DNA of 64,000 bases, taken from NCBI GenBank assembly GCA_032017425.1, contig DALZPW010000001.1, one strand, 5' to 3'. Origin of the DNA: Faucicola tetraodonis. Lineage in GTDB: Bacteria; Pseudomonadota; Gammaproteobacteria; Pseudomonadales; Moraxellaceae. Every line of letters starts with the position of its first letter. Position 1 is the stretch's first letter. The notes below the pieces were generated by a model that ran no database searches, had not been told where the DNA came from, and saw only the letters and a program-made list of their open reading frames with translations. The translations under genes and the position numbers were made by a program. Positions 27,001 through 35,687 of this stretch are shown here, in pieces.

Positions 27001-28602
27001 TAACGCTTGTTCGGTGTTGATATCCTGCGATTCATCAATTAAGGCGATGGGATACTGATGGCGAATATAACGCGCTAACGATTGACCTTTTTTGCCGGAT
27101 AACGCATCGTTTAACCGCGCCAATTGTAACGCAAAGGTAGTTAGCCGCTGTGATTCTAGTCGTTTTGGTAAGCGGGTACGCACATAACGGCTGATAAACT
27201 GGGTAAAGTAAAAATTTACTTGTTTAAAGTAGTCTTGCAAGGCTTGCGTTTGTTGGATGAGCTGCCAAATGTTGTCCACGATATCAAAGGATTTAAATGC
27301 GGCGCTTTGCTGTTCTTTTTTGCTATTAAAGCCTTTATCGTTGGCGTATAAATCTTCAATGCCTTCTAGCACCTTGACTATATTGCCAACTTTATACATA
27401 GCAAAGACATTGGTAATGTCACCCGTGCTGAGTAAATTTTGCAGATTTTTAATTTCATTAAAGTGTTTATGAAGTTTATTGCCAGCACTAAACCCTTGCG
27501 CTTTACGAAAGTCACTATCAAAATAAGCCTCAAACTCACTATCATTATCATCTGCAATCGACTGCATCAGTGCCTTGATAGTAGTGGTATCAAACGCTGT
27601 CAATGGTACAGTATCGATGTCAGCGGTATAAAAATTTAGCGCGCGATTGACCGCCTCATAGTAATCATCAACCGGTAAAAACACGTTATTGTCAAACATC
27701 ATCGGGTACAATTCAGGCATATTGGCATTGACCTGCGCCATAAATGCCCTAAGTTGGTCGTGAATCATACCCTTGATGATGCCGCTGACATCATTACTGA
27801 TTTGCACCTCTGCAGAAAACCCAGTTTCGCTACTGTATTCTCTTAGCCACTTTTGACACAAACTATCGAGGGTGCTGACAAATAAGCGATCAAGTTGGTT
27901 GAGCGCCAATGTGGTGCGCTGCAGTGCGATACGAAAATTGACGGTATTCTTGGCAGGTTTATGGGTGCTATTTTCACTATCATCGGCGGTTGGCTTTAGG
28001 GTGTTTAAGCTTGCTTTCGGGCTTACTTTTGTGCTTGCTACAGCGGTTACATCTACCGGCAAACCAAAGATTTGTTTGGCGACCCACTCGATTAAGTGTT
28101 GATTGATAGGATCTTGGTACTTACCCAGTAAATTTTTTTGTGCCGCAAGCGCTTCTACCTGTGCAATAAAATGTGCATATTTTTGCACAGCGATAGCTTT
28201 GCTGCTATCCAAATCACTGTCGTTTAACGGTGTAAATGTAGCATTATTAATCATTTGCAGCAATTGATAAAAATCTTGCAAGCGCTCACGAATCCGCTGG
28301 CGCATTTCGGCAGCGGCACTTCGCGTAAAGGTCGTGGCGATAATTTTTTCACACGGCTGCCCCGCTTGCACGATTAGTCGCAACATCACGCCCGTCAGCG
28401 TCCATGTTTTGCCTGTGCCTGCTGAGGCTTCAATCAAATGACGCCCCGTCAATGGCAAAGTGACTGCAGGAGGTAGTAAAGATTCAGCGTCTTCTTTAAT
28501 GCGTGCTTCGTCGATGTTTGTTTGAGTGTTTGTTTCGATGTCTGCCTCGATATTTGTTTCACTACTTACTTTTATGCTTAGGGTATGAAGATCGTGTTTC
28601 AT
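24097..28602 (-). CDS. recB: Exodeoxyribonuclease V beta subunit
   Basis: RecB is the 3'-5' helicase and nuclease of RecBCD. Seen in order: Walker A IEASAGTGKTWTLTG near the N-terminus, the UvrD-type IDESQDINTEQ motif, LMTVHASKGLEFPIVFV, RLLYVALTRAKEQ and, near the C-terminus, the nuclease motif FIVDYKSNYLG (Asp-Tyr-Lys). The start at 28602 is chosen for AAGAAA upstream; the frame extends to 28680, into recC, without a site. About 1501 residues, against about 1180 in E. coli, owing to low-complexity insertions. One of these carries the NSLSK repeat (25232-25246) and another lies at the N-terminus, rich in Thr/Asn/Ile/Asp/Glu. Confidence 0.94.
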   Translation of the reverse strand: MKHDLHTLSIKVSSETNIEADIETNTQTNIDEARIKEDAESLLPPAVTLPLTGRHLIEASAGTGKTWTLTGVMLRLIVQAGQPCEKIIATTFTRSAAAEMRQRIRERLQDFYQLLQMINNATFTPLNDSDLDSSKAIAVQKYAHFIAQVEALAAQKNLLGKYQDPINQHLIEWVAKQIFGLPVDVTAVASTKVSPKASLNTLKPTADDSENSTHKPAKNTVNFRIALQRTTLALNQLDRLFVSTLDSLCQKWLREYSSETGFSAEVQISNDVSGIIKGMIHDQLRAFMAQVNANMPELYPMMFDNNVFLPVDDYYEAVNRALNFYTADIDTVPLTAFDTTTIKALMQSIADDNDSEFEAYFDSDFRKAQGFSAGNKLHKHFNEIKNLQNLLSTGDITNVFAMYKVGNIVKVLEGIEDLYANDKGFNSKKEQQSAAFKSFDIVDNIWQLIQQTQALQDYFKQVNFYFTQFISRYVRTRLPKRLESQRLTTFALQLARLNDALSGKKGQSLARYIRHQYPIALIDESQDINTEQALLIQRVYLQDFESDTVDKAEKSNRGKYHTPSQFLLLVGDPKQAIYGFRGGDVQNYTTLKKLFPEQPKSLSQNHRSSAALIDSLNHWYGVGEQDIDPDQADQLPNISQQPYFMGREIYYRKISATRETAELVIGNAVDNEAASLPAFNHIAIEYKAPYSQQVVAVAENDSTSNDTNSSNETISPSDERTVDYADAIAAQIFDLFDDGKPLSYQTRGLTLSDICVLAVKNSELHTIEKRLHHHGIATVRGGSQSVFGDSMSVDLMTLQSVLLTPFSESKLKSLMLSSFFQLTLEQINQLYDALNQTNTQEAQGQAHPHRQAHQASTNTSLAEIQQLVLTASELWQKHSFLVAIQWLLNQPLTLPNQITLNFWQRLAKHPNGERLLIDLRQLLDIISDQFNGQVGEHQLFEWFCAQVQQQPKEDWSTQQRLPSDEGVQLMTVHASKGLEFPIVFVVGFTGESKAKFHGAPLYLYGIQTTHQATPQFTQKLTQNNDNPLLSRRLTALPSQITDNNSIDPINYVAIEDQSAYEERLRLLYVALTRAKEQVYLVTVAKKSAVKNSALAPFMDDLAKFAVKESLTETTHTIDSNSLSKYYDSKLKFTAKTNEQNATVAKIDYDEIIKVITIDTFKGWANTSFTALSRYIDHASVDTVVNAEDRQDDDILSAAQTNVLTIANNRLSGEPSNEVNSIRFNFEKGTNPGTFLHSILEDIANNYNETPELAVPQQDARADKLKRWSVMVDRTLRRYQMPSNYFSTKASSAGQYGNWHDINIDALQPDYIALVDWLDDIIHTPLAASAVPLVNIKYNQKVAELGFNLRLNQHLSFSDLNRLFHQFDIPLQLQSQEVNTMVWQYLKGEIDLVYQHGTQFFIVDYKSNYLGSDFDSYNPAALYDAMTTHSYWLQASIYQVALHRYLKLRLPNYDINTHLGAVEYAFLRGMSAKHATCGKLVKQFDSDFILALDDMFGYPNDN
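25232..25246 (-). repeat. 15-bp in-frame repeat, copy in recB
   Basis: Exact copy of TTGCTTAGGCTATTT on the plus strand; encodes Asn-Ser-Leu-Ser-Lys between the helicase and nuclease parts of RecB, in a non-conserved stretch. Confidence 0.9.
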
Positions 28603-28627
28603 AAGATTTCTTTGATAAAAATGCGTG

Positions 28628-31600
28628 TCATGCTTCAATGAGTTGGTGCAATTCTTTGACCATAGATAACATGGGTTCATAAATCAGCGTACCCAACGTC
28701 TGGGCAAACCCAATAATCACCGATGGTTTATAATCGCCGATTAAATGCTGCCAAATCGGATAGTCAAACTGGTTCACATCCACAAAATTAAAATTACTGT
28801 CTTTTAGCCAATCACCTAGATGCTGGCTGGCTGGTGTCTCTGGCTGTTTTTGTTGTTTTTGTAAAAATGACAGGCAAAAAGCGGGCGGTAAAATGGTTAC
28901 AACGCTACCAATGAGTTGATACACCATCACAATATCCTGCAAATAACCACAGGCTTGCTCACAAGGGATGGCAGGTAGATACACGGTTTTTTTATTGCTA
29001 AACTGCCACAGTGAAAAGCCATCATTCAGCTGTGCTTGTTGAGTCGTGGTGCGGCGAAGCACTTGCCAACATAAATGATGCAACCAAAACTGCAACAGGT
29101 ATTTTTCTTTGCCAGAGGTTGGCAAGTAATTTAACCAATAGCTGGGATTGTCAGCTGCGGCAACCTTATCTTCAATTGATTGATACGGTTTATATAATGG
29201 CAAGTTGGCAGTGATGACCCAGCTTTCTTTACTGCTCATCAGTCCCGCTTGTTTATCCAGCGCTAAGGCGCTAATAGCGATTCGCTGCTCTTCACAGGGG
29301 GTTAACGCCGTTGCCACCCATTGGATGACTTCATCGGTGTTTTGTATATCTAACGCCCCAAATTTTTCTGAATAAAAATTTCCTAACAACTTTGCCTCAG
29401 TAGCATCAAGCTGTTGACTGATGGTTTTTAAGTGATGAACAAAATCCTGTAAATCTTTTTTGAGTTGTTGCTGATTTTGCTGCAACGATTGGTAACGGTT
29501 CACCCCGGCTGGCAATAACTCATTGATAGCGATGTTGATTGATTCTTGAATGATTGGCTTTTGCGCGTTTACTGCCAGTTTCATCTCGTTTTGATGTTTA
29601 TTATCGTCCTTATCGGACAAGGCTTGGGCAAAAAAAGCATCTAACAAAGATTTACGCAACAACCAACCATCTAACGCATCCAAGGTTAACGATTCAAACT
29701 CGTTATCATTGTCATTTCTATCATTGCCACCGCTATCATTGTCACCCTGGGCAGGGATAGCAATGTTTTGTGCCTTCACAAAGGCTTTGGCAGGATCGGC
29801 TAGGTTGCCAACGATTTTGCTTAAATTGACATAATGCTGCTGCGACTGTTCAGGCAGGTTGGACAAACGCTGTTTTAGTTGTTGCCACTGCGATAGCCAT
29901 TCGGTTAGTTGCTTTGTATCCCAGACTTGCACGATTGGCTGAGTGGAAGTAGCGTTTTTATCTTGCAGCGCTGTATAAAGATTGTGCCAAATTTTGGCAG
30001 GTGGGTACAGGGCGGTTTTTGACAGCTTGATTTGCTGGTTTAGAGTGGCTGTGGTTTGTTGTAAATCAGCAGATAACCCATCGTCATTAATTTGCTCGGG
30101 ACTTTGAATACCTTTATCTTTATGCTCGCTTTTTTGCTCGTTTTTTTGCTCAGCTTGCGGCAATTCAAAATAACTTTTATCAAATGGCAAGGCGGCATGA
30201 TGGGTGACCAAATACGCTTTCACCCATTGTTCAAAATTGGCTGACTGGGAATTTGGGGGATTTTGAGAATTGTTGCTTAGGCTATTTGAGTCGTTATTGG
30301 GTTTAAGAATAGCGTCATCACTCGCTATTCGGTTTTGCAAAAAGTCGAGTAATTCCTGTACGGGACTGGCAGGTAAATGCTCGTGGGTATCTGTGGTACT
30401 TTTACCATTATAAAATATCCAGCACGCTTGCTTGGCGCACAGCAACGCATCCAAAAACGCGCCTAAATCGTCATCTTCTCGAAATCTGTCACCGCGAATG
30501 GGCAATCCTGCCTGCATCAAGTTATAACGGTTTTGCTGCTCTTGCTTTGGAAACTCAGATAAATTTAAATTGAGCATCACCACCAACTTATACGGCAGGC
30601 TGCGCACTGAGCCGATACGGGCAAAGGTAATCACGCCTGAGGGCTCGGCACTTACTTGCTGATTGATAATCGATTGGGCGATATTTTCGAGTACAAAAGT
30701 GAGTTTAAGTGGCAAATTCTCGGTGTCAATTTGTTGCACGGACTCGGTAGGTGGGTTGGAGTTTTTTGCGGTTTTGCTTGTTACCGTAGCGAGGTATTTG
30801 CTATTGGCTTCGATATTTTCTTTTAGGTCATTTTGTGCGGCAAAAATCGCGCGCCACGCATTGGTTTGATTAAATAGGCTAAATTTTTGTTGAATGAGTT
30901 TTTCTATTTGGGTTAGCCAGTCAGGCAAGGTTTTAACGTCATTACCTAGGTGACGATTGTCATCCAACGTTTCATAAATATCACACAGCACAGCGACGAT
31001 GTCGGCATCTGCCATGGTCAAGTTAGTCAGTGGTACAAACTTCTCTACCACGCCAAAGCTATTGGTATACTCCCCAAAACTGACCACCGTGGCTTTGGGC
31101 ATCATCACGCCAGCGACCAAGCGCTCAAGCGCGTAAGCAAAGGTGTATCGATAGTCATCATCGGCAGCACTTAAGGTTTGCTGCAAATGCAGCTCGTCAA
31201 ACCCGCGAATAAATCCCGCCTGAGTCAGCAAATCACAAGCACGGGTCATCTGCTCCAAATTAAGCCCAAAGCTTTCATATAGTGGCGCTAGCATCAACCA
31301 ATCAAATACTTCACTACGCTGAAACCGAGCGCCTGCTCGATTGAGCAGCGTGTAGTACCCTGTAATCGCTTGCCAAAGTCGGTTAATATCTTTTGCCACC
31401 ACGCCTGTCACTTTGGCTGGCAACTGATAGCCATCACCGCCCACGTGTTTGGGGAACGTGGCTTCGATGATGTTTTGGTGGGTTTCGATATCAGGCAATA
31501 ATACCAAAATATCTGACAATGCCCGTCTATCCCAAGGATCGGCGGGAATCTGCGCGGGTGTGGCTTGCATATCGCTATAATTTAGCCACCCGATAATCAT

Positions 31601-33208
31601 ACTGCGTAGCACTTCAAGCTGGCGCACCATGCTATGACAGACATGAATGGCAATACTGGTATCAAGTGGTTTGGGTCGCCATTTTTCCACGTTTTCAAGT
31701 TGCTTGTTGGATTCTTGCTTGAGTTTGTCTTTGATGGCTTTGTATAGACCAAGCGTGGATTCAATATCTTTCAGCCCATTACTTTGAATATTGGCAAGCT
31801 GCTGCTGCAAAAGCTGGGTTTGCTGCAGGAGGTTTTGGCGGCTATCTTCACTCGCTGCTTTTGCTGCTTTTGTTTCATCGCCTTTCACCAGTTTAAGCAT
31901 GTCATTGATTTTGGCGGTAGTCGCGACTTCTTCTAGCATTAAGATGTCATGTTGGATAAATTCAAGTAACGTATTGGGCGGTGTGTTATCAAAATCATCT
32001 TGCCACAGTACATGTTCATATTCATTACCCGATAAGCTTGCCAGCATGGCAAACACTTCACGCGACTGTTTACCAAACCGTGACAACAAAGTATGACCAT
32101 AATCCTTTAGATACCAAGCGTCATGCTTGCTGGCATCGTCTTCCATTTGCATCTGCATGAGCCAATTTTTATCGACGATATCTGCCCAAAATTGCTCTGA
32201 CGGGTTAAAGTGTAAAATCGTGACGTCGGTGAGCACCCCTAAGCGTTGTAAGTCCAGTAACTCTGTCGGCGGTAACTGCTGCAAAGTAAATAAAAACACG
32301 TGCTTTGGTAACTTGCTACGGCTGATGTTGCGGATACGGGTCTCTGAATGATTTAATGCCTGCCAAAACTGCTGATGCAACTGCTCGCGAAACCGGTAGT
32401 CATCATCAAACAGCTGCCGCCATAAAAATCGCTGCGCGGCTTCTAACTTTTCGTAGTGCTCAACGAGCCAGTCAGGTGTCTCGATGGCGTTGGACGCATC
32501 CCGCCCGTTTAAGCGGTTATGCAGCGCATCTTTTTTGGCAATCATGTCACTCACCGCGACAGGCTTGTCTTGCCCCCAATTACTGAGCCACTGCGGACGA
32601 TAAGTCATATAACGATTGAGCATATTTGCCATATCACTGGCTAGCTGCCAGATGCGTTGATCTTGGGTTTGCAATTCAGCAGATTGGCTAATCACGTCAT
32701 TAGACAGTAGCGATTGGTTATTCGCCCAGCTCAAACTGTCAATGGTGGCGGGTGTATCAGGTGCAAAACCAGTCGCATTTGGGCTATCTGCTTCTTTATC
32801 TTCAACCAACGGCGATAAAAATGGATAAAGCGGATGTTGCGGCTCCTCCACAATCTCTTGTTGGTATTGGGTTAAATAGCCAAATATTTGCCACTGCATG
32901 ACGTTTTTTGATAGCATTGCCACTTCTGGCACGTCTAATATATCGTCGTCTTCCGAGATGCGCGCATAGGTTCTTAAAACCCGCTGCATCAGTCCCAAAA
33001 AATAGCGACCCCAAAATTCGGTGGTTACTAAGGTGCTGATGCCTGCCTTATCTGCGACTTGTTTTTTTAACCACTCCCCCATGACTTTAGATGGCACAAT
33101 CACCTGAAATGGCTCAAAAATTGAGCCTTGATACCTGGGATTTTTGTAAGCCTTTAACAAATGGTCAAATAGCTTATCGACTTTATTGCTTTGTATAATC
33201 GTTAGCAT
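28628..33208 (-). CDS. recC: Exodeoxyribonuclease V gamma subunit
   Basis: RecC scans for Chi and splits the DNA strands in the RecBCD complex. It opens with IIQSNKVDKLFDHLLKAY and IVPSKVMGEWLKKQVADKAGI and keeps the RecC blocks NRYMTYRP, RFLWRQLF, FLFTLQQLPPTELL, CHSMVRQLEVLRS, PVQELLDFL and SVRSLPYKLVVMLNLN. It is about 1526 residues, far longer than the E. coli protein (about 1122); much of the excess is Gln/Asn/Ser-rich linker. One insert carries the 15-bp repeat (30273-30287). The ATG at 33208 is preferred over a TTG at 33223; neither has a clear Shine-Dalgarno. It is the first gene of recC-recB-recD. Confidence 0.93.
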   Translation of the reverse strand: MLTIIQSNKVDKLFDHLLKAYKNPRYQGSIFEPFQVIVPSKVMGEWLKKQVADKAGISTLVTTEFWGRYFLGLMQRVLRTYARISEDDDILDVPEVAMLSKNVMQWQIFGYLTQYQQEIVEEPQHPLYPFLSPLVEDKEADSPNATGFAPDTPATIDSLSWANNQSLLSNDVISQSAELQTQDQRIWQLASDMANMLNRYMTYRPQWLSNWGQDKPVAVSDMIAKKDALHNRLNGRDASNAIETPDWLVEHYEKLEAAQRFLWRQLFDDDYRFREQLHQQFWQALNHSETRIRNISRSKLPKHVFLFTLQQLPPTELLDLQRLGVLTDVTILHFNPSEQFWADIVDKNWLMQMQMEDDASKHDAWYLKDYGHTLLSRFGKQSREVFAMLASLSGNEYEHVLWQDDFDNTPPNTLLEFIQHDILMLEEVATTAKINDMLKLVKGDETKAAKAASEDSRQNLLQQTQLLQQQLANIQSNGLKDIESTLGLYKAIKDKLKQESNKQLENVEKWRPKPLDTSIAIHVCHSMVRQLEVLRSMIIGWLNYSDMQATPAQIPADPWDRRALSDILVLLPDIETHQNIIEATFPKHVGGDGYQLPAKVTGVVAKDINRLWQAITGYYTLLNRAGARFQRSEVFDWLMLAPLYESFGLNLEQMTRACDLLTQAGFIRGFDELHLQQTLSAADDDYRYTFAYALERLVAGVMMPKATVVSFGEYTNSFGVVEKFVPLTNLTMADADIVAVLCDIYETLDDNRHLGNDVKTLPDWLTQIEKLIQQKFSLFNQTNAWRAIFAAQNDLKENIEANSKYLATVTSKTAKNSNPPTESVQQIDTENLPLKLTFVLENIAQSIINQQVSAEPSGVITFARIGSVRSLPYKLVVMLNLNLSEFPKQEQQNRYNLMQAGLPIRGDRFREDDDLGAFLDALLCAKQACWIFYNGKSTTDTHEHLPASPVQELLDFLQNRIASDDAILKPNNDSNSLSNNSQNPPNSQSANFEQWVKAYLVTHHAALPFDKSYFELPQAEQKNEQKSEHKDKGIQSPEQINDDGLSADLQQTTATLNQQIKLSKTALYPPAKIWHNLYTALQDKNATSTQPIVQVWDTKQLTEWLSQWQQLKQRLSNLPEQSQQHYVNLSKIVGNLADPAKAFVKAQNIAIPAQGDNDSGGNDRNDNDNEFESLTLDALDGWLLRKSLLDAFFAQALSDKDDNKHQNEMKLAVNAQKPIIQESINIAINELLPAGVNRYQSLQQNQQQLKKDLQDFVHHLKTISQQLDATEAKLLGNFYSEKFGALDIQNTDEVIQWVATALTPCEEQRIAISALALDKQAGLMSSKESWVITANLPLYKPYQSIEDKVAAADNPSYWLNYLPTSGKEKYLLQFWLHHLCWQVLRRTTTQQAQLNDGFSLWQFSNKKTVYLPAIPCEQACGYLQDIVMVYQLIGSVVTILPPAFCLSFLQKQQKQPETPASQHLGDWLKDSNFNFVDVNQFDYPIWQHLIGDYKPSVIIGFAQTLGTLIYEPMLSMVKELHQLIEA
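30273..30287 (-). repeat. 15-bp in-frame repeat, copy in recC
   Basis: Exact copy of TTGCTTAGGCTATTT on the plus strand; encodes Asn-Ser-Leu-Ser-Asn inside an Asn/Ser/Gln-rich insert of RecC. Confidence 0.9.
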
Positions 33209-33587
33209 GCAGTAAATACTCAAGAATTTTTATAGATAGTGAGTGGGTCGCTCAAAAAATTATACAGCAAAAAAAACACCTCACCATCACCGCTTAATGA
33301 AAAAAACGCCCGAATTGCCACAGTCGCGACAGCCATTGTCGCCAACAGTCTGTCAATCTCCCTAACTCACTTAGCTTTTATGCAATTCAAAGCAAGTAAT
33401 ATACAGCTAGCAAAGTGATAAACTTATCCCTACGTCACTCATGAGTATATTTTTCGTTACGTTTCATTTTTAAGTGTTGTAAGCCATTTGGTTTACTTAT
33501 AATATTAAGCTTATTAGGTCTAACGTATAAAAGAAAACACATATAAAAGAAAACAACTGTATAAGAGAAAACAATAAGGAGACGACC
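33209..33587. other. Divergent intergenic region, recC to acidic-protein gene
   Basis: This 379-bp gap holds no gene that I can support. It must contain the recC promoter on the minus strand and the promoter of the small acidic gene on the plus strand. Visible structures are a GCGACA/TGTCGC inverted repeat with a 5-base centre (33326-33342) and three imperfect direct repeats just before the acidic gene. The rest is AT-rich without clear signals. Confidence 0.6.
33526..33577 (+). repeat. Three imperfect direct repeats in a leader
   Basis: Units beginning TATAAAAGAAAAC (33526), TATAAAAGAAAAC (33542) and TATAAGAGAAAAC (33560) are spaced 16 and 18 bp apart and end next to the ribosome site of the acidic-protein gene. 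They may be protein- or RNA-binding sites or simply slippage products. Confidence 0.7.
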
Positions 33588-33818
33588 GTGACTGACAATA
33601 CTAACGCTAACCCTACCGACAAATCTCAATTAGACAACGCCCAATCTGATGTTGCCAATGAAGCGATGGAAGGCATCAATCGTACCGACATCAACCAAGA
33701 TAATGCGAGCACTCCTACCTCTAAGGGCTCTGATGAATCGCTACTTGATATGTTACATGAGGCGAAAAAATTCGAAGATGAAGATGAAGATGAAGATGAA
33801 GATGAAGATGAAGAATAA
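33588..33818 (+). CDS. Small acidic protein with Glu-Asp repeat tail
   Basis: A 76-residue protein that I do not recognise. It starts at a GTG with a strong AAGGAG site 6 bases upstream, which supports real translation. The N-terminal 50 residues are Asn/Asp/Thr-rich and probably disordered, followed by a short helix (DESLLDMLHEAKKF). The tail is six Glu-Asp pairs plus Glu-Glu, encoded by six perfect GAAGAT copies (33774-33809). The protein is extremely acidic. It is alone in its transcript and ends at a terminator shared with the convergent DUF1275 gene. Function unknown. Confidence 0.75.
   Translation: MTDNTNANPTDKSQLDNAQSDVANEAMEGINRTDINQDNASTPTSKGSDESLLDMLHEAKKFEDEDEDEDEDEDEE
33774..33809 (+). 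repeat. Hexanucleotide repeat (GAAGAT)x6
   Basis: Six exact tandem copies encode the (Glu-Asp)6 tail. Because the unit is six bases, gain or loss of copies changes tail length without shifting frame. Confidence 0.95.
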
Positions 33819-33827
33819 GATAAAATC

Positions 33828-33860
33828 AAACGGTTAAGGTCGCTACTTAGCCGTTTTTTT
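33828..33860. terminator. Bidirectional terminator, acidic gene / DUF1275
   Basis: AAACGGTTAAG and CTTAGCCGTTT arms (one G-T pair) with T-runs. It overlaps the last codons of the convergent DUF1275 gene. Confidence 0.8.
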
Positions 33861-34514
33861 ACGGGTTAATAAATACGTTTGATAAGCCAGCGCTGACGAT
33901 AATACAATCACAATGGGTAACATCAGCGTCATGTATTTATAGTGGATATAGCCCAAAGCACCTAATACCCCGCCCCCGCAAAAGCTGTACCATATCATCG
34001 CTTGAAACACGAACATCTTCTTATTAATCGGTCTGCCTGCCAGCCAATTACCCAAGGCTGAGCCCATATCTGAGGTCAATCCTGTCAAATGGGTGGTTCG
34101 AATCACCGCACCGCTATAGGTCGCGACCATCGAATTTTGCAGTCCGCAAGCCATCGCGGCAAACACCTGCCCCCAAAACGACTGATAGCTAAATAAAATT
34201 AGACTGATGATTAATAAACTTGCTTCAATTAACAGAGCTTTGCCATAGCGTTTACCTTCTTTTAATGCCGTACTACCCACCACAAAGCCACTGATAACTG
34301 CCCCAAATAAAAACGATAACAGCACGATACAAACCATTGCCATCTGCTGGTAATGCTGTTCCGCCAATGCTGTGGCAAATAGCGTCACATTGCCCGTTAC
34401 ATGCGAAGCAGATAAGTGCGTGAAGCCGACTAACGCGGTGCTATTGATACACCCTGCATTAAACGCCAGCACGCAGCCACCCCATAAAATCCACTTAGGT
34501 AATTTATTAATCAT
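33843..34514 (-). CDS. DUF1275 (YoaK-like) membrane protein
   Basis: A 223-residue protein with about six membrane helices and the DUF1275 pattern: AGCINSTALVGFTHLSASHVTGNVTLFA near the N-terminus and ACGLQNSMVATYSGAVIRTTHLTGLTSDMG in the middle. The family is of unknown function and is usually annotated as an inner-membrane or transporter-like protein. It has no operon partner. Its 3' end overlaps the terminator hairpin shared with the small acidic gene. Confidence 0.85.
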   Translation of the reverse strand: MINKLPKWILWGGCVLAFNAGCINSTALVGFTHLSASHVTGNVTLFATALAEQHYQQMAMVCIVLLSFLFGAVISGFVVGSTALKEGKRYGKALLIEASLLIISLILFSYQSFWGQVFAAMACGLQNSMVATYSGAVIRTTHLTGLTSDMGSALGNWLAGRPINKKMFVFQAMIWYSFCGGGVLGALGYIHYKYMTLMLPIVIVLSSALAYQTYLLTRKKTAK

Positions 34515-34652
34515 TAGCTACCGCCATCTATCAGTCTTTAGCTAACTTGCCAAACATGTTAAGCCTGACAAAAAATGGTAAGCTTAACCAGACAGCATTG
34601 CAATCCCTATCCAAACATCAATCAAAAAAAGTAAGCAAAAAACAGCAAGCAA

Positions 34653-34682
34653 AAAAAAGAGCAACCATGGTCGCTCTTTTTT
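34653..34682. terminator. Intrinsic terminator after fabI
   Basis: AAAAAAGAGC and GCTCTTTTTT arms with an inner ACCATGGT palindrome, just past the fabI stop on the minus strand. A short open frame crossing it on the plus strand is spurious. Confidence 0.85.
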
Positions 34683-34700
34683 CGACTACCTGCCTAAAAA

Positions 34701-35504
34701 TTAGTCTTCTACTTGCATCATCACTTGTTCAGAGAGTGCCACGGTATTAAACCCAGCATCGACAAATAAAATCTCGCCGGTGATACCAGATGCCCAAGGC
34801 GATAACAAGAACATCGCGGCATTGCCGACTTCTTCAATATTGACATTGCGCTGTAGTGGTGACATTTTGGCGTTGGTGTCGAGCATTTTACGTAATGATT
34901 TGATACCGCTTGCCGCCAAGGTACGAATTGGACCGGCAGAAATCCCATTGACACGGATGCCATCGCTACCCATTGAGCTCGCAAGGTAGCGAATGCTCGC
35001 TTCCAGACTCGCTTTGGCTAGACCCATGACATTGTAGTTTGGCAACACATGGATACTGCCTTCGTACGTCAAGGTTAACAGCGAGCCTTGGCGTTTTGCC
35101 AGCAACTCACGGCTGGCTTTAGCAAGCGCCACAAAGCTGTAGCTACTAATATCATGGGCAATGGCAAAGCCTTCACGGGTGGTCACTTGGGTAAAATCAC
35201 CATCTAGCTGATCAGCAGGGGCAAAACCAATGGCGTGCACGACCCCATCAATGCCCTCTGGCCAGTGTGCAGCAACTTGGGCAAAACACGCTTCGATTTC
35301 GCTATCTGACGCCACATCACACGCCAATACCTTCTCTGCACCAAAAGTTTCGGCTGCCATATCCACCCGTTTTTTCATTTTTTCATTCGGATAGGTCAAA
35401 ATTAAACTCGCGCCTTCACGATGTAACGCTTCTGCGATACCCCAAGCAATCGATAATTTACTGGCGATACCGGTAACAACGAAACGCTTCCCTGTTAATA
35501 GCAT
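34701..35504 (-). CDS. fabI: Enoyl-[acyl-carrier-protein] reductase (NADH)
   Basis: FabI reduces enoyl-ACP in the last step of each fatty-acid elongation cycle. The 267-residue protein starts LLTGKRFVVTGIASKLSIAWGIA, the FabI cofactor segment. It keeps the catalytic tyrosine in LTYEGS and the Tyr-x6-Lys pair in YNVMGLAKASLE, and it has SAGPIRTLAASGI before the substrate loop. Length and order are normal. It is divergent from folE and is a single-gene unit with its own terminator. The call is firm; target of triclosan-type inhibitors in other species. Confidence 0.95.
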   Translation of the reverse strand: MLLTGKRFVVTGIASKLSIAWGIAEALHREGASLILTYPNEKMKKRVDMAAETFGAEKVLACDVASDSEIEACFAQVAAHWPEGIDGVVHAIGFAPADQLDGDFTQVTTREGFAIAHDISSYSFVALAKASRELLAKRQGSLLTLTYEGSIHVLPNYNVMGLAKASLEASIRYLASSMGSDGIRVNGISAGPIRTLAASGIKSLRKMLDTNAKMSPLQRNVNIEEVGNAAMFLLSPWASGITGEILFVDAGFNTVALSEQVMMQVED

Positions 35505-35687
35505 GGTTTTTCCTTATTTTTCAGTGAACGAATATGCACTATAATAGCTCAAAATTAGGGGTTAATTCTAGCAAAAAACCCAAACAAAGCAAATTTAGTG
35601 ATTTTCATGGCGTTTGTGACAAAAATCTCTTTACAAATAGTGGTAAAGCGTTAAGCTATGCCTATTTTTTTAAACTTAAATGTTATC

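Noticed and set aside
28571..28585. Partial match to the 15-mer in the recB N-terminus
   Set aside because: Shares only about eight bases (TGCTTAGG); could be a decayed copy but cannot be told from chance.
33776..33818. GAAGAT repeat as a phase-variation switch
   Set aside because: The unit is six bases, so changes in copy number do not shift the frame; only tail length would vary.
34547..34750. Plus-strand open frame of 67 codons between DUF1275 and fabI
   Set aside because: It runs through the fabI terminator hairpin and into the 3' end of fabI on the other strand, is Lys/Gln-rich from A-runs, and has no ribosome site.
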